A stretch of 64,000 nucleotides of DNA from Sediminitomix flava (GTDB taxonomy: Bacteria; Bacteroidota; Bacteroidia; Cytophagales; Flammeovirgaceae). Position 1 is the stretch's first letter. The number at the start of each line of letters is the position of its first letter. This document shows positions 45,688 to 54,493 of the stretch, piece by piece. Position numbers and translations under genes: made by a program. The stretch spans positions 1,612,001-1,676,000 of the forward strand of contig NZ_QGDO01000001.1 of NCBI RefSeq assembly GCF_003149185.1, read 5' to 3'. The notes beneath the pieces are model-generated. The model searched no databases. It had not been told where the DNA came from and worked only from the letters and a program-made list of their open reading frames with translations.

Positions 45688-45717
45688 AAAAGGGCTTCAA
45701 TTTCATGAAGCCCTTTC
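45688..45717. terminator. Bidirectional terminator
   Basis: AAAGGGCTTCA pairs with TGAAGCCCTTT over a 6-nt loop, between the response regulator and the convergent cold-shock-domain gene; A and T tracts lie on both sides. Confidence 0.9.
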
Positions 45718-45739
45718 TAAGGATTTTATCCTTTATATA

Positions 45740-46189
45740 TTATTTTGATTTTTTCACTCGAACTGCATTTAGTCCTTTCAGACCTTCTTCAAGCTCAAAA
45801 GTAACGAGATCTCTTTCTCTTACATCATCAATCAAACCTTTTACGTGTACAAAGTATTTCTCTTGTGTACCGATTTCTTTGATGAAACCAAAGCCTTTCT
45901 GATCGTTGAAGAATTCAACACGTCCTTTTTTCACTGGATCTTCTTCAATTTCTTCGGCTTTTGGAATACTGATGGCAATATCCTCTACGTTTATTTCTTC
46001 TCTTTCAGATGGTTCTGGTGGAGTGTCAACAATGTTTCCAAATTCATCCACATAAGCCATCATGCTGTCTAGGTCACTACCGCCGCTATTCGCTTGGCGT
46101 TCCTCTTTTCTTTTGAGTTTCTCTTGTTTTTTCTTTTGACGCTTTTTCTCTTTTTCCATTTTGCTAAACGTAGCCTGTGATTTCGCCAT
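45740..46189 (-). CDS. Cold-shock-domain protein with charged N-terminal extension
   Basis: A 149-residue protein. The C-terminal 65 residues form a cold-shock domain: KKGRVEFFNDQKGFGFIKE carries RNP1 (KGFGFI), and KYFVHVKGL is the RNP2 region. The N-terminal 85 residues are a Lys/Arg-rich helix (MEKEKKRQKKKQEKLKRKEER) followed by an acidic stretch, making it twice the length of CspA-type proteins. Such extended forms are known in Bacteroidota and should bind single-stranded RNA or DNA. The leader region has a perfect inverted repeat at 46221-46238. Confidence 0.87.
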   Translation of the reverse strand: MAKSQATFSKMEKEKKRQKKKQEKLKRKEERQANSGGSDLDSMMAYVDEFGNIVDTPPEPSEREEINVEDIAISIPKAEEIEEDPVKKGRVEFFNDQKGFGFIKEIGTQEKYFVHVKGLIDDVRERDLVTFELEEGLKGLNAVRVKKSK

Positions 46190-46220
46190 TCAGTTTTTTT
46201 TTTATTTTGTAAAATACAAC

Positions 46221-46238
46221 ACTACTCACTTGAGTAGT
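46221..46238 (-). promoter_or_regulatory. Inverted repeat in the cold-shock gene leader
   Basis: ACTACTCA and TGAGTAGT are separated by 2 nt, about 35 nt upstream of the start. As RNA it would need a larger loop; as DNA it could be an operator. A -7-like TACCTTTG lies further up at 46343-46336, without a clear -33, so the mRNA leader would be about 140 nt. The remaining gap to 46565 shows nothing else. Confidence 0.4.
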
Positions 46239-46565
46239 TGCAAAGCTCAAATACATTGAATAAACTGACGATCACTGAAAACACCTAAGCCTCTAACCAT
46301 CAAAATCTTACAACATATTCGAAATAACCTTTTAACAAAGGTACGATATTAATTCGGACTTTTTTCCTAATAAGCTAATTTACAGCAAATTTAGACGTTA
46401 ATTATCCAAAAGGAATTTGCTTAGTCCGCTATATATCAACATGTTTTGACTCATTTTAGTTACTTCCAATCTCTAAATAAGTCTAAAACCTTAAAGCTCA
46501 TACATTTTATTTATTACTAGGAAATCAGTTCAAAGTACACATACGAGCTAACCAATACCTACTCC

Positions 46566-48614
46566 TTAAAACCTAAAACGTACCCCTCCTTGATAACTCC
46601 ACCACTGACCAAATCTGCTGGTTTCATGTGAAAACTTATAAGGTAAAGCTACTTCTGTAGGCAAATAGTTATCACCTTTGAAATGAGTATTAAAACTTCC
46701 TCCAAAATAGATTTCAAAGTGATCTGTAAGCTTCATATACAAATCTGCTTCTAATGCGGCTGTCCATCCAGTATAAGGAAGAATATCTGTATCTATTTGA
46801 TCATAAAAAGCATTTGCATCAAAGTTAATCCCCATCCAAGAAGCTAAATCCCATGCGGTACCTAAACCATAACCATATCGAATTCCTTCATCAATCATTC
46901 CGACGGATAAAATACTATAAAGCTGATTTGTACCTCCTTTATACTTTAGATTCACAATCGCATCACTACTTATCCCTGCCTCAAGAGCCGTATATCCATT
47001 TCTGATGAAGTTAACTACTCCTAGTGAAAATCCACTTTCTACAGTATCTGCAACATTGACAAGTCCTAATTGTACACCTCTGAGTGTCGTCGTACGGTTC
47101 AGACCTCCTACTTGAAAACCTTTTGATGTATTTCCGACAATATTGAAAGGTGCTACTTGAACTCCTTTGAGTGTATCACTTACTGAGTTGATCAATAAAT
47201 TGGTTTGAAGCCCGTATAAATTTCCTTCTATTTCATTATGAAATGCAGAGGTTTGGATTCCGTAGAAATCTTTCTTTGCTTTATTTGAAATAGTAGTGAA
47301 CTGCCAACCTATAAAATCATCTTTGGTTTTATTCCAAAGTCCTGCTAGCTGCACTCCTTTCCCACCTCTTGAGCCATTATTAATCCCAGCCAACTGTACA
47401 CCTCGGATTTCTCCCTTAATATTATTACTAAAACCAGCAATCTGCATTCCTTCGACCTGCATTCGGTTAAAGTTCATCATAAAAGAAAACTGAAGCCCCT
47501 GTGTGTACAGTTTACTATAGTTCATTAGTGTTGCAAACTGAACACCACTCGTGCTACCTCCTACCACGTTCATCAGTCCAGAAACTTGTACACCATTCAT
47601 CCCGAAACGGTTGATATTTAAGACTGTTCCTAGCTCAAAACCATCGGTAGCAGCACTATACCCCGAGACTAAGTTCAATGAAAACTTATTAATTGATCTG
47701 TGTCCATTCAAGAAATTTGACCCTAACACAGGCATCACACTCACTTGTGCGCCACGCTCTTGAAGTTGGTATTTTTTATCAATTTCTTCTTTTGCATTTG
47801 AAGGCAAGAACAGCTTCACCATTGTTCTATCACTGACATTGGAGAAATCAAATGCGTTGACAGGATCTACTATTGGAGATATTTCTCCAACAGCACTGGT
47901 ATCGTTTGTCCATGCCAAAGCTTGTTCCAATGAATCCAAAAACTGTTGTTCTTCTTGGAGGGCTTGCAGACTATCAAGCAAGGCTTTTTCTTTCTCTAGT
48001 GCCACTTGATCAACTTCCATACGAACCTGCAACTCGCGATCCCCCCTAAGTTTCACTTTCAGCCTTTTGTTTTGGTATTTAGGATGACTAAAACTCAGAT
48101 TGAGATTGAAATTGGGCGTGGGTAATTCTATACTAAATCCTCCATTATCTTTTGTAGTACCAATAAGTCCCAATCGTTGATCTTGAATAGCAACTCCCGA
48201 AATTGCTTGTTGCGAAGAAGCATCCCAAACTTGTCCGTAAAGCTTACTGACAGTTACTATTTTCTTTTCTTTTTTCTTCTGATAAATAACCAACTGAGAG
48301 CCTAACCAACGATATTGTAAATCATACTTGGTCAGTAATTCATCAAGTACAGCCTCAACTTCTTCATTTTTTGCTGAGATACTGATGTTATATATCCCTG
48401 CAAGAAGCTTGGCATTGAAAGCATAGTCAAAATTGGCTTGTTCTGCCAAAGCATCTAAAGCTTCTTTCAAACTTGCATCTTCCAACTCTACACTCACCTT
48501 TCGTTTGAGCGGCGAACCCGATCCTATTATTTCTGAAGAAAGACACAAAAGTGATAAAAAAATAAAGCTCCAAAGCCCTAAGTGTCTTTTATGAATCTTG
48601 AATTTAAAATTCAT
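46566..48614 (-). CDS. STN / CarboxypepD_reg protein with about 14 short G-V-Q repeats, third gene of a sigma/FecR operon
   Basis: A 682-residue exported protein. A signal peptide (about 10-33) precedes an STN domain (about 39-112, VSVELEDASLKEALDALAEQ), then a carboxypeptidase-regulatory-like beta domain (about 125-195) and a coiled segment (about 203-235). About 14 repeats of roughly 16 residues follow (322-540), each with G-[VLMIF]-Q-x-x-x-x-x-N, like the LA_2272-type surface repeats of Leptospira. The C-terminal part ends in GGVRFRF, as in outer-membrane beta-barrels. It lacks TonB plug and receptor domains. Its start overlaps the FecR stop by one base. Confidence 0.75.
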   Translation of the reverse strand: MNFKFKIHKRHLGLWSFIFLSLLCLSSEIIGSGSPLKRKVSVELEDASLKEALDALAEQANFDYAFNAKLLAGIYNISISAKNEEVEAVLDELLTKYDLQYRWLGSQLVIYQKKKEKKIVTVSKLYGQVWDASSQQAISGVAIQDQRLGLIGTTKDNGGFSIELPTPNFNLNLSFSHPKYQNKRLKVKLRGDRELQVRMEVDQVALEKEKALLDSLQALQEEQQFLDSLEQALAWTNDTSAVGEISPIVDPVNAFDFSNVSDRTMVKLFLPSNAKEEIDKKYQLQERGAQVSVMPVLGSNFLNGHRSINKFSLNLVSGYSAATDGFELGTVLNINRFGMNGVQVSGLMNVVGGSTSGVQFATLMNYSKLYTQGLQFSFMMNFNRMQVEGMQIAGFSNNIKGEIRGVQLAGINNGSRGGKGVQLAGLWNKTKDDFIGWQFTTISNKAKKDFYGIQTSAFHNEIEGNLYGLQTNLLINSVSDTLKGVQVAPFNIVGNTSKGFQVGGLNRTTTLRGVQLGLVNVADTVESGFSLGVVNFIRNGYTALEAGISSDAIVNLKYKGGTNQLYSILSVGMIDEGIRYGYGLGTAWDLASWMGINFDANAFYDQIDTDILPYTGWTAALEADLYMKLTDHFEIYFGGSFNTHFKGDNYLPTEVALPYKFSHETSRFGQWWSYQGGVRFRF

Positions 48615-49630
48615 TATTCGTTGTCTGTCAGTTTTACTTCTACTTTATTACCTTTTCTTTCTGCACTAATATTGTCAAAAGAAAGCTCAATTGTCTCCAA
48701 AATAACCCCTAGAGGTTGCTCCTTAAATCTACCTGAGAGCTTACGGTCTTCAATAGACTGAAGATCATACTCAAACTCAACCCCGTAATTTTTCTCCAAA
48801 GTCTCGAAAACTTCAGTTAAAGGTGTTTCTTCAAAGAATAAGCTTTTGGTCTTCCAAGCTATCGCATTTTGTGCATCTTCTCTTGCCTCAACCTTCTTCA
48901 GACTCAAATCGCCCTTACCCAAAATACCTTTCTGATTTCTAGTCAAGGTTAAGAATGATTTCTTGGTATTTGCTTCTTTCGGCATTAAGGCAACTTTACC
49001 AGTAGCTACAACAACCTCAATAGCTTCTTCATTTTTTGTATTAACATTAAATGAGGTTCCTAAAACTTCTACCTGTGCTTTTCCTGCATCGATAATAAAA
49101 GGTCTAGCAGGATCTCTGTTTACATCAAAAAAGGCTTCTCCTTCAAGTGTCAGAGCTCTTTTTTCATCGGAAAACTTCTCAGGATACTCAATAGAAGAAT
49201 AAGTATTCAGATTCACTTTTGTACCATCGGGAAGTTCTACTTCTTGGATGACATCTGTGGTTGCTACACGAATCATTTCCATTTCAGCATCAAATTGCTG
49301 AAGTCCGAAAATATACAAACTCGCAATCACAACAGCCGCAGCGGCAGCCCACCATGCCCCTAGATATTTCTTAGGTTTTGTTTCTAGTTTTACTTCTTTG
49401 GCTTGGGGCTTTAAAGCTCTTTTTCTCACTTTATCCCAAGCAGCATCTACATTTACTTTTTGCTGAACAGGAGGAGGTGTTGCCTTCTCCCATACAAAAA
49501 GAAATTCATCAAAATACTTCTGATGTGATGCGTCAGCCAAAAGCCACTCCTCCACAATGCGACGTTCTTCTGCACTCGCATTGCCAGATAAGTACTTGCT
49601 GATATATATATCTTTAACTTCGTCTTTCAT
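48614..49630 (-). CDS. FecR-family anti-sigma factor
   Basis: A 338-residue inner-membrane anti-sigma factor. The cytosolic N-terminal region (1-85) contains the sigma-binding helix, a membrane helix lies at about 90-110 (WAAAAAVVIASLYIF), then the periplasmic FecR domain (about 118-220, VELPDGTKVNLNTYSSI) and a C-terminal DUF4974 domain (about 265-336). In the classical Fec/Fox system FecR receives a signal from the STN domain of a TonB-dependent transporter and releases the sigma factor. Here the STN partner is the next gene. It follows the sigma gene after 54 bp. Confidence 0.92.
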   Translation of the reverse strand: MKDEVKDIYISKYLSGNASAEERRIVEEWLLADASHQKYFDEFLFVWEKATPPPVQQKVNVDAAWDKVRKRALKPQAKEVKLETKPKKYLGAWWAAAAAVVIASLYIFGLQQFDAEMEMIRVATTDVIQEVELPDGTKVNLNTYSSIEYPEKFSDEKRALTLEGEAFFDVNRDPARPFIIDAGKAQVEVLGTSFNVNTKNEEAIEVVVATGKVALMPKEANTKKSFLTLTRNQKGILGKGDLSLKKVEAREDAQNAIAWKTKSLFFEETPLTEVFETLEKNYGVEFEYDLQSIEDRKLSGRFKEQPLGVILETIELSFDNISAERKGNKVEVKLTDNE

Positions 49631-49684
49631 AATTAGATCTGTCTCCGCTTATAGGTATGTAGCTCGAACATTAAAAAACCCTTA

Positions 49685-50251
49685 CTACTTTTTGAAAAAA
49701 TATAGGATCAAAAGAAGAATTGGTAAGGCTCCTGCCAGTTCTGTACGTAATGTCTTCAATGCTTTTCCCATTTGAGCCTCTACAGTTTTAACAGAAAGCC
49801 CTAAACTTTCTGCTATTTCCTTGTATTTCAAGCCTTCAAATTTACTCATTTTAAAAATTCGTTGGCGTTGTTCGGGTAAACCGTTAATACAATTATGAAT
49901 GCGTTGCTCCATTTCAAAAGCACTCATATCCTCTTCATCTGAATAAGCTTCTGAGCTTGTATTCAAGACTTCTTGACGGTGATTTTCTCTTACTTTTTGA
50001 TGTTTGAAATAACTCAGACAGTTATTTCGAATAGCACCAAACAAGTAGGATTTTAATGAAGAATGTACTTGTAGCCCATCTCTTTTTTCCCAAAGCTGAA
50101 CAAAATAATCTTGTACAATTTCCTCTGCTTGTTCCATCTCACCAATATACTTACAGGCATATAAACAAAGCTGTTCATAGTAATCTCTGAACAGTTGTTC
50201 ATAGGCGACTTCATCTCCTTCCCGTATTTTATCTATGATAGATGCTTGCAT
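49685..50251 (-). CDS. ECF RNA polymerase sigma factor with hydrophobic C-terminal tail
   Basis: A 188-residue ECF sigma factor. Region 2 lies at about 10-85 (AEEIVQDYFVQLW). Region 4 lies at about 120-170 (NGLPEQRQRIFKMSKFEGLKYKEIAESLGLSVKTVEAQM). After region 4 there is a tail of about 13 hydrophobic residues (about 174-186, ALPILLLILYFF) ending in KK, long enough to touch a membrane but short for a full span. The gene heads the operon with fecR and the STN-repeat protein. A consensus primary-sigma promoter lies 34 bp upstream, so the operon does not need its own sigma factor to be transcribed. Confidence 0.93.
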   Translation of the reverse strand: MQASIIDKIREGDEVAYEQLFRDYYEQLCLYACKYIGEMEQAEEIVQDYFVQLWEKRDGLQVHSSLKSYLFGAIRNNCLSYFKHQKVRENHRQEVLNTSSEAYSDEEDMSAFEMEQRIHNCINGLPEQRQRIFKMSKFEGLKYKEIAESLGLSVKTVEAQMGKALKTLRTELAGALPILLLILYFFKK

Positions 50252-50284
50252 CCTTGATTAATTTCCTTATCTAAAAATTTGATA

Positions 50285-50315
50285 CAAAGTTACACTGATC
50301 GTAGAATGTTTACAA
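50285..50315 (-). promoter_or_regulatory. Promoter of the ECF sigma operon
   Basis: On the minus strand TTG (50315-50313), a 20-nt spacer and TAACTTTG (50292-50285) fit the primary-sigma consensus. Start near 50278. The rest of the 397-bp divergent gap contains a palindrome (50598-50609) but no gene. Confidence 0.65.
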
Positions 50316-50597
50316 TTAATGAATTCATTCTATGCTACTTACTGCTTTTATTCATCCTAATATTTATAAATAATTGAGTTGAAAAAAGAGTGCTAATTTC
50401 ACAACGCATTACTCATCTTTAAATTAGGATTGAATTCAATAAAGCTCTCTAACTCTAAAGTGCAGATAAACAATTAAATAACAAACCACTCACCAAAACA
50501 TGAATATATGTTCTTCTAATAGAATACTAAAAATATAGGACTAAGCTAAAAGCTTACAAGCTTTAGTTTTGATGGAAGGGTTCAAATTTTTTCTTAC

Positions 50598-50609
50598 TAG
50601 TCATGACTA
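50598..50609. promoter_or_regulatory. Perfect 12-bp palindrome upstream of the T9SS cargo gene
   Basis: TAGTCATGACTA lies 39 bp before the ATG of the next gene, adjoining a near-match TACTTTG -7 element. A dimeric regulator could bind it; chance is also possible for a 12-bp palindrome. Confidence 0.3.
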
Positions 50610-50648
50610 CTTTGCATCAAGATTATTCAACCTATTTACTAACTATTC

Positions 50649-51947
50649 ATGATTAGACCTTTACTCCTACTAACCTTAACCCTATTTTACAGTCCTTTTT
50701 TATTTGCTCAACACACCTCTGTTGATTTAAATAGTTTAGGTGGATCTCGATCTCCATATGATTGGGCTAACAGCTCCTCGTGGGATGCTGGAGGTAGTCC
50801 TGGAGCCTCTACAGATAAAACCGTAACACTCCCCGACTCCGACAACTCTGGAGGATTGAGTACTTCACAAATTGAAAGTAAGTTGACCAATGGTTATCAT
50901 ATCGAATCATCAACAAATTTGGAGATGACATTTGGTGGTGTATTAAATATCTACGGAGTTCTTGTAATTGAAGGAGACCTTACTCTCACAAATGCTACAA
51001 TCAATATTGAAGGAGGAGCTTTAATTGTAACAGGAAACTTTACACAGGAATCTACATTAGGTAATAGTGCTACTATAAACCTAAAAAATAGTGCAAAAAT
51101 AATTGTAGATGGGAACTATTCTGTTACATCTGATGGGTCTGGTTCTACCTCAGAAGTAAGTACTGATGGTACACAAACGGATATAACTGTTGGAGGAGAT
51201 TTAAGCGTGAATCAAAGTAACAGTGGTACAAGCTCTATATCTACAGGTACAGGTAGCTTGTATGTAAATGGAAATACTTCTGGAAATGGTACAGTTAATG
51301 GCTCAAGTCCTTCTGTAGGAATTAAGGGAGATACATCTGAAGCAGACCTAAACTTACAAAGCTTCTTAAATACAATTGAAAATGAAACATCCGCAAACTC
51401 CGTTTTACCAGTTGATATTATTTCATTTACAGCAATTCAACGTCATCATTCGATATTACTAGAGTGGTTAACTGCCTACGAATTGGATAATGATTATTAT
51501 GAAATACAATCTTCTATTGATGGTATCAACTTCGAAATTCTAGGAAGAGTTTACGGAAGCTCGGATAGTGATCAATTGATAAAGTATTCTTATGAAGATC
51601 AACGCAGATCATTAAAACCTAGATATTACCGTCTTAAGCAAGTCGATACGAATGGAAACTTCAGTTATCTGAAGACAATTTATCACACTCCTACAATTGA
51701 TAACATTGAAGAAAAGATTGTAGCCTTTCCAAACCCTACTTATGGAAAACTACAAATAGACATGGAACGTAGCGATATCGAGGATATTTATGTGATTGAC
51801 GCTAATGGCAATAGAGAAAAAATGGACTTTCAAATGAGTCTTTGGGGAGAAATCAACATCGATTTATCAGAGAAGAAAAAAGGCCTTTACTTTATAGAAG
51901 TAATGACACTTTCCAAACGCCACCATCTTAAAATTATCCTTAAATAA
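50649..51947 (+). CDS. T9SS-secreted protein with Ser/Thr/Gly-rich beta-stacked region
   Basis: A 432-residue exported protein with a signal peptide (LFYSPFLFAQ). Residues about 85-225 form beta-strand repeats rich in Ser, Thr, Asn and Gly (EGDLTLTNATINIEGGALIVTG), typical of stacked or beta-helix adhesin-like regions. The middle (about 250-345) reads as a fibronectin-like domain (VLPVDIISFTAIQ, LEWLTAYELDNDYYEIQ) common before the T9SS tail. The tail (about 358-432) is a type A sorting domain: AFPNPTYGKLQI, KKGLYFIEVM, LKIILK. It faces the sigma operon, but control by it is not shown. Confidence 0.82.
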   Translation: MIRPLLLLTLTLFYSPFLFAQHTSVDLNSLGGSRSPYDWANSSSWDAGGSPGASTDKTVTLPDSDNSGGLSTSQIESKLTNGYHIESSTNLEMTFGGVLNIYGVLVIEGDLTLTNATINIEGGALIVTGNFTQESTLGNSATINLKNSAKIIVDGNYSVTSDGSGSTSEVSTDGTQTDITVGGDLSVNQSNSGTSSISTGTGSLYVNGNTSGNGTVNGSSPSVGIKGDTSEADLNLQSFLNTIENETSANSVLPVDIISFTAIQRHHSILLEWLTAYELDNDYYEIQSSIDGINFEILGRVYGSSDSDQLIKYSYEDQRRSLKPRYYRLKQVDTNGNFSYLKTIYHTPTIDNIEEKIVAFPNPTYGKLQIDMERSDIEDIYVIDANGNREKMDFQMSLWGEINIDLSEKKKGLYFIEVMTLSKRHHLKIILK

Positions 51948-51966
51948 CTTTACTATAAAACTGATA

Positions 51967-52006
51967 AGCACCTAATAAATCATACGTTATTGATCTATTA
52001 GGTGCT
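51967..52006. terminator. Hairpin between the T9SS cargo gene and uvrC
   Basis: AGCACCTAATA (51967-51977) pairs with TATTAGGTGCT (51996-52006) over an 18-nt loop. T tracts on either side are short, so termination is plausible for both genes but not strong. Confidence 0.6.
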
Positions 52007-52024
52007 ATTAAAAGTATTGCGACC

Positions 52025-53839
52025 TTATTCTTTTTCCTTAAAGTACTTCACAACAGTTTCCGCTTTTTTATTTCCTATCACAGCGGCTATATCTGTTTGC
52101 GAAGCTTTCTTGACATTGGCTGCCGATTTAAACTCTGTGAGTAGCTTTTTAATTGTCGCAGGACCAACACCTTCAATATTTTCTAACTCGGAATGAATAC
52201 TATTCGCTGATCTTCTATTTCGGTGAAAAGTAATACCAAATCTGTGAGCTTCATCTCGGAGTCTTTGAATAAGCGCCAAAGATCTTGACTTTTTATGAAT
52301 GTGAAGCGGTAAAGAATCTCCTGGGAAATAAATTTCTTCCAATCGTTTTGCAATCCCGATTACAGGAATTGTTCCATAGATTTCTAGATCACGCAAGGCT
52401 TTAACCGCCATACCGAGTTGCCCTTTTCCTCCATCAATAATTATCAATTGTGGAAGCGGCTCACTTTCTGCTAAAAGTCTTTTGTAACGACGAGTAACTA
52501 CTTCATACATAGAAGCAAAGTCATCTGGTCCTACAACCGTTTTGATATGGAAATGTCTGTAGTCTTTTTTTGAAGGTTTCCCATCTTTGAAAACTACACA
52601 GGCGGCTACAGGGTTTGTCCCTTGAAAATTGGAGTTATCAAAACACTCAATATGCACAGGAAGCTCTTTCAAGTTCAAGTCTGCTTTTAGCTGAAGGAGC
52701 GTTTGGAAATGGGCTTTTTTATCTTCTTTTTCCTGCTTCAAGACCTCTTTTTCCTTCATGAAATGGAAGACATTTTTCATAGAAAGCTCAATCAACCTTC
52801 TCATATCTCCAATTTTTGGAACGTGAGCCTCAAATGGTAATTCTTCCACCTCTTCCAATTCGATATTGGTCAATACTTTTCGAGAAGCTGTATTGTATTT
52901 CTTTCTGAAATCGAAAATGGCATAAAGCAAGACTTGTTCATCACTTTCATCCATAGACTTTTTCACTTGTACCGTTTCTGTATGATGAAGTACACCATCT
53001 GTGATTTTCATAAAATTCACATAAGACATACTTTCAGAAGACTTAATCGAGTAAGCTTCTACTTCTTCAATATTCGGATTGGTGACAAGCGACTTGGCTT
53101 GGAAATTCTGTAAGTGATCTAATTTATCTTTGTACTGCGCTGCTTTCTCAAATTCCATTTCAGCAGCTGCAGTATTCATTTTATCTTTCAGATATCCTTT
53201 TGCTAATCCGATTTTCCCTTTCAGAATACTTCTGATTTGTTTGATATCTTCTTCATATTCTTCCTCTGTCTGTTTTCCTTCACACGGACCTAAGCAGTTA
53301 TGAATATGATATTCCAAACAGATTTTGAATTTCCCTTCATCTACATTTTTGCGAGAAAGATTATACGTACAGCTACGGATTTTATACAATCGCTTGAAAA
53401 GATCAAGCAAAGTATTCATTGTTCTGAGCGAGGCATAAGGACCATAATATTCGTGCTTTCCTGCCTCAATATTTCTTGTTGAGAAAACTCTTGGAAATCG
53501 TTCTTTTGTAATACAGATATAAGGGTATGTCTTATCGTCTTTCAGAAGAATATTATATTTGGGCTGAAATTCCTTGATCAGGTTATTCTCAAGCAAAAGC
53601 GCGTCTAGTTCAGAATCTACAACTACAGTTTCAATATCTCTGATTTCTGAAACTAGCTTACGAGTTTTTCGAGAAGCATCGTGCTGTTTTACAAAATAAC
53701 TACTGACACGATTCTTTAACTTCTTTGCTTTTCCAACATAGATAATTACACCTTCCTCATTGAGATATTTGTATACTCCTGGTTCTTGAGGTAAGTTTTT
53801 AATTTTACTTTGTAATTTTTCAGCAATTTCCCCTTTCAT
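52025..53839 (-). CDS. uvrC: Excinuclease ABC subunit C
   Basis: UvrC makes both incisions in nucleotide excision repair with UvrA and UvrB. The protein has 604 residues from the ATG at 53839. A 31-residue longer frame exists, but its extension (KLIYRFIFLLKFVIRIQ) has no counterpart in the family and covers the coaD terminator. The GIY-YIG nuclease domain is at the start (GVYKYLNEEGVIIYVGKAK), a UVR motif is near 205-235, the RNase H-like second nuclease includes HIECFDNSNFQG, and a helix-hairpin-helix (IEGVGPATIKKLL) is at the end. Confidence 0.95.
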   Translation of the reverse strand: MKGEIAEKLQSKIKNLPQEPGVYKYLNEEGVIIYVGKAKKLKNRVSSYFVKQHDASRKTRKLVSEIRDIETVVVDSELDALLLENNLIKEFQPKYNILLKDDKTYPYICITKERFPRVFSTRNIEAGKHEYYGPYASLRTMNTLLDLFKRLYKIRSCTYNLSRKNVDEGKFKICLEYHIHNCLGPCEGKQTEEEYEEDIKQIRSILKGKIGLAKGYLKDKMNTAAAEMEFEKAAQYKDKLDHLQNFQAKSLVTNPNIEEVEAYSIKSSESMSYVNFMKITDGVLHHTETVQVKKSMDESDEQVLLYAIFDFRKKYNTASRKVLTNIELEEVEELPFEAHVPKIGDMRRLIELSMKNVFHFMKEKEVLKQEKEDKKAHFQTLLQLKADLNLKELPVHIECFDNSNFQGTNPVAACVVFKDGKPSKKDYRHFHIKTVVGPDDFASMYEVVTRRYKRLLAESEPLPQLIIIDGGKGQLGMAVKALRDLEIYGTIPVIGIAKRLEEIYFPGDSLPLHIHKKSRSLALIQRLRDEAHRFGITFHRNRRSANSIHSELENIEGVGPATIKKLLTEFKSAANVKKASQTDIAAVIGNKKAETVVKYFKEKE

Positions 53840-53888
53840 AGCCGTATTCCTTTTCTGTATTCTGATAACAAACTTAAGCAAAAAAATA

Positions 53889-53951
53889 AAGCGATAGATC
53901 AGCTTCGACCAAGATTGAAAATCTATGATCAAATTTGCTGATCTATCGCTT
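53889..53951 (-). terminator. Terminator of coaD, 15-bp stem with a large loop
   Basis: AAGCGATAGATCAGC (53889-53903) and GCTGATCTATCGCTT (53937-53951) form a perfect stem with a 33-nt loop. On the minus strand T residues follow (TTTATTTTTTT). It separates coaD from uvrC. Confidence 0.85.
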
Positions 53952-53974
53952 CAGGATATTTGGTATCTTTTTTA

Positions 53975-54427
53975 TTACAATGAGAAAGGCACAAACTCGC
54001 TTACATCTTGCTGATATTGATATAAATCTCTAATAATCGTTGAACTGATGTAGGCATATTCTGGAGAAGTATAAATAAATACGGTCTCCAATCCGTCATA
54101 AACGTGTTTGTTTGCCTGTGCTATACTATTTTCATATTCAAAATCAGTCGTATTTCTCAAGCCTCTCAACAAGAAATTAGCCCCGATATCACGAGCAACA
54201 TGAGCTGTTAAGCCCTCATACATCATTGCTTTTACATTCGGATAATCCTTGAAGTGATCATTGATCTTATCCAACATCAAATCAGCCTCAAAAAAACGCT
54301 TTTTCTTGGTATTGTGCCCAAGTCCGATGATGAGTTCATCAAAGATTTTACTTCCTCTGATGGCTATATCTTCGTGTCCTCTTGTGAAAGGATCGAAAGT
54401 ACCCGGAAATAGTGCTATTTTTTTCAT
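53975..54427 (-). CDS. coaD: Phosphopantetheine adenylyltransferase
   Basis: CoaD adenylates 4'-phosphopantetheine to dephospho-CoA, the penultimate step of CoA synthesis. The 150-residue protein starts with the nucleotidyltransferase motif FPGTFDPFTRGHEDI (T/HxGH) and ends with the ISSTIIRDL segment. RGLRNTTDFEYE marks the active-site region. It follows the DUF3822 gene in a likely operon (66 bp apart) and ends at a strong terminator. Confidence 0.96.
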   Translation of the reverse strand: MKKIALFPGTFDPFTRGHEDIAIRGSKIFDELIIGLGHNTKKKRFFEADLMLDKINDHFKDYPNVKAMMYEGLTAHVARDIGANFLLRGLRNTTDFEYENSIAQANKHVYDGLETVFIYTSPEYAYISSTIIRDLYQYQQDVSEFVPFSL

Positions 54428-54493
54428 TTGAATTGAAAAGTAGTGTTTAGTGTTGATCTAGTTCTTTTCCGAAAATGGATGCCTAGCTCTGTT

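Noticed and set aside
53840-53932. 31-residue N-terminal extension of uvrC
   Set aside because: It covers the coaD terminator and does not resemble UvrC N-termini; the ATG at 53839 gives the normal start.
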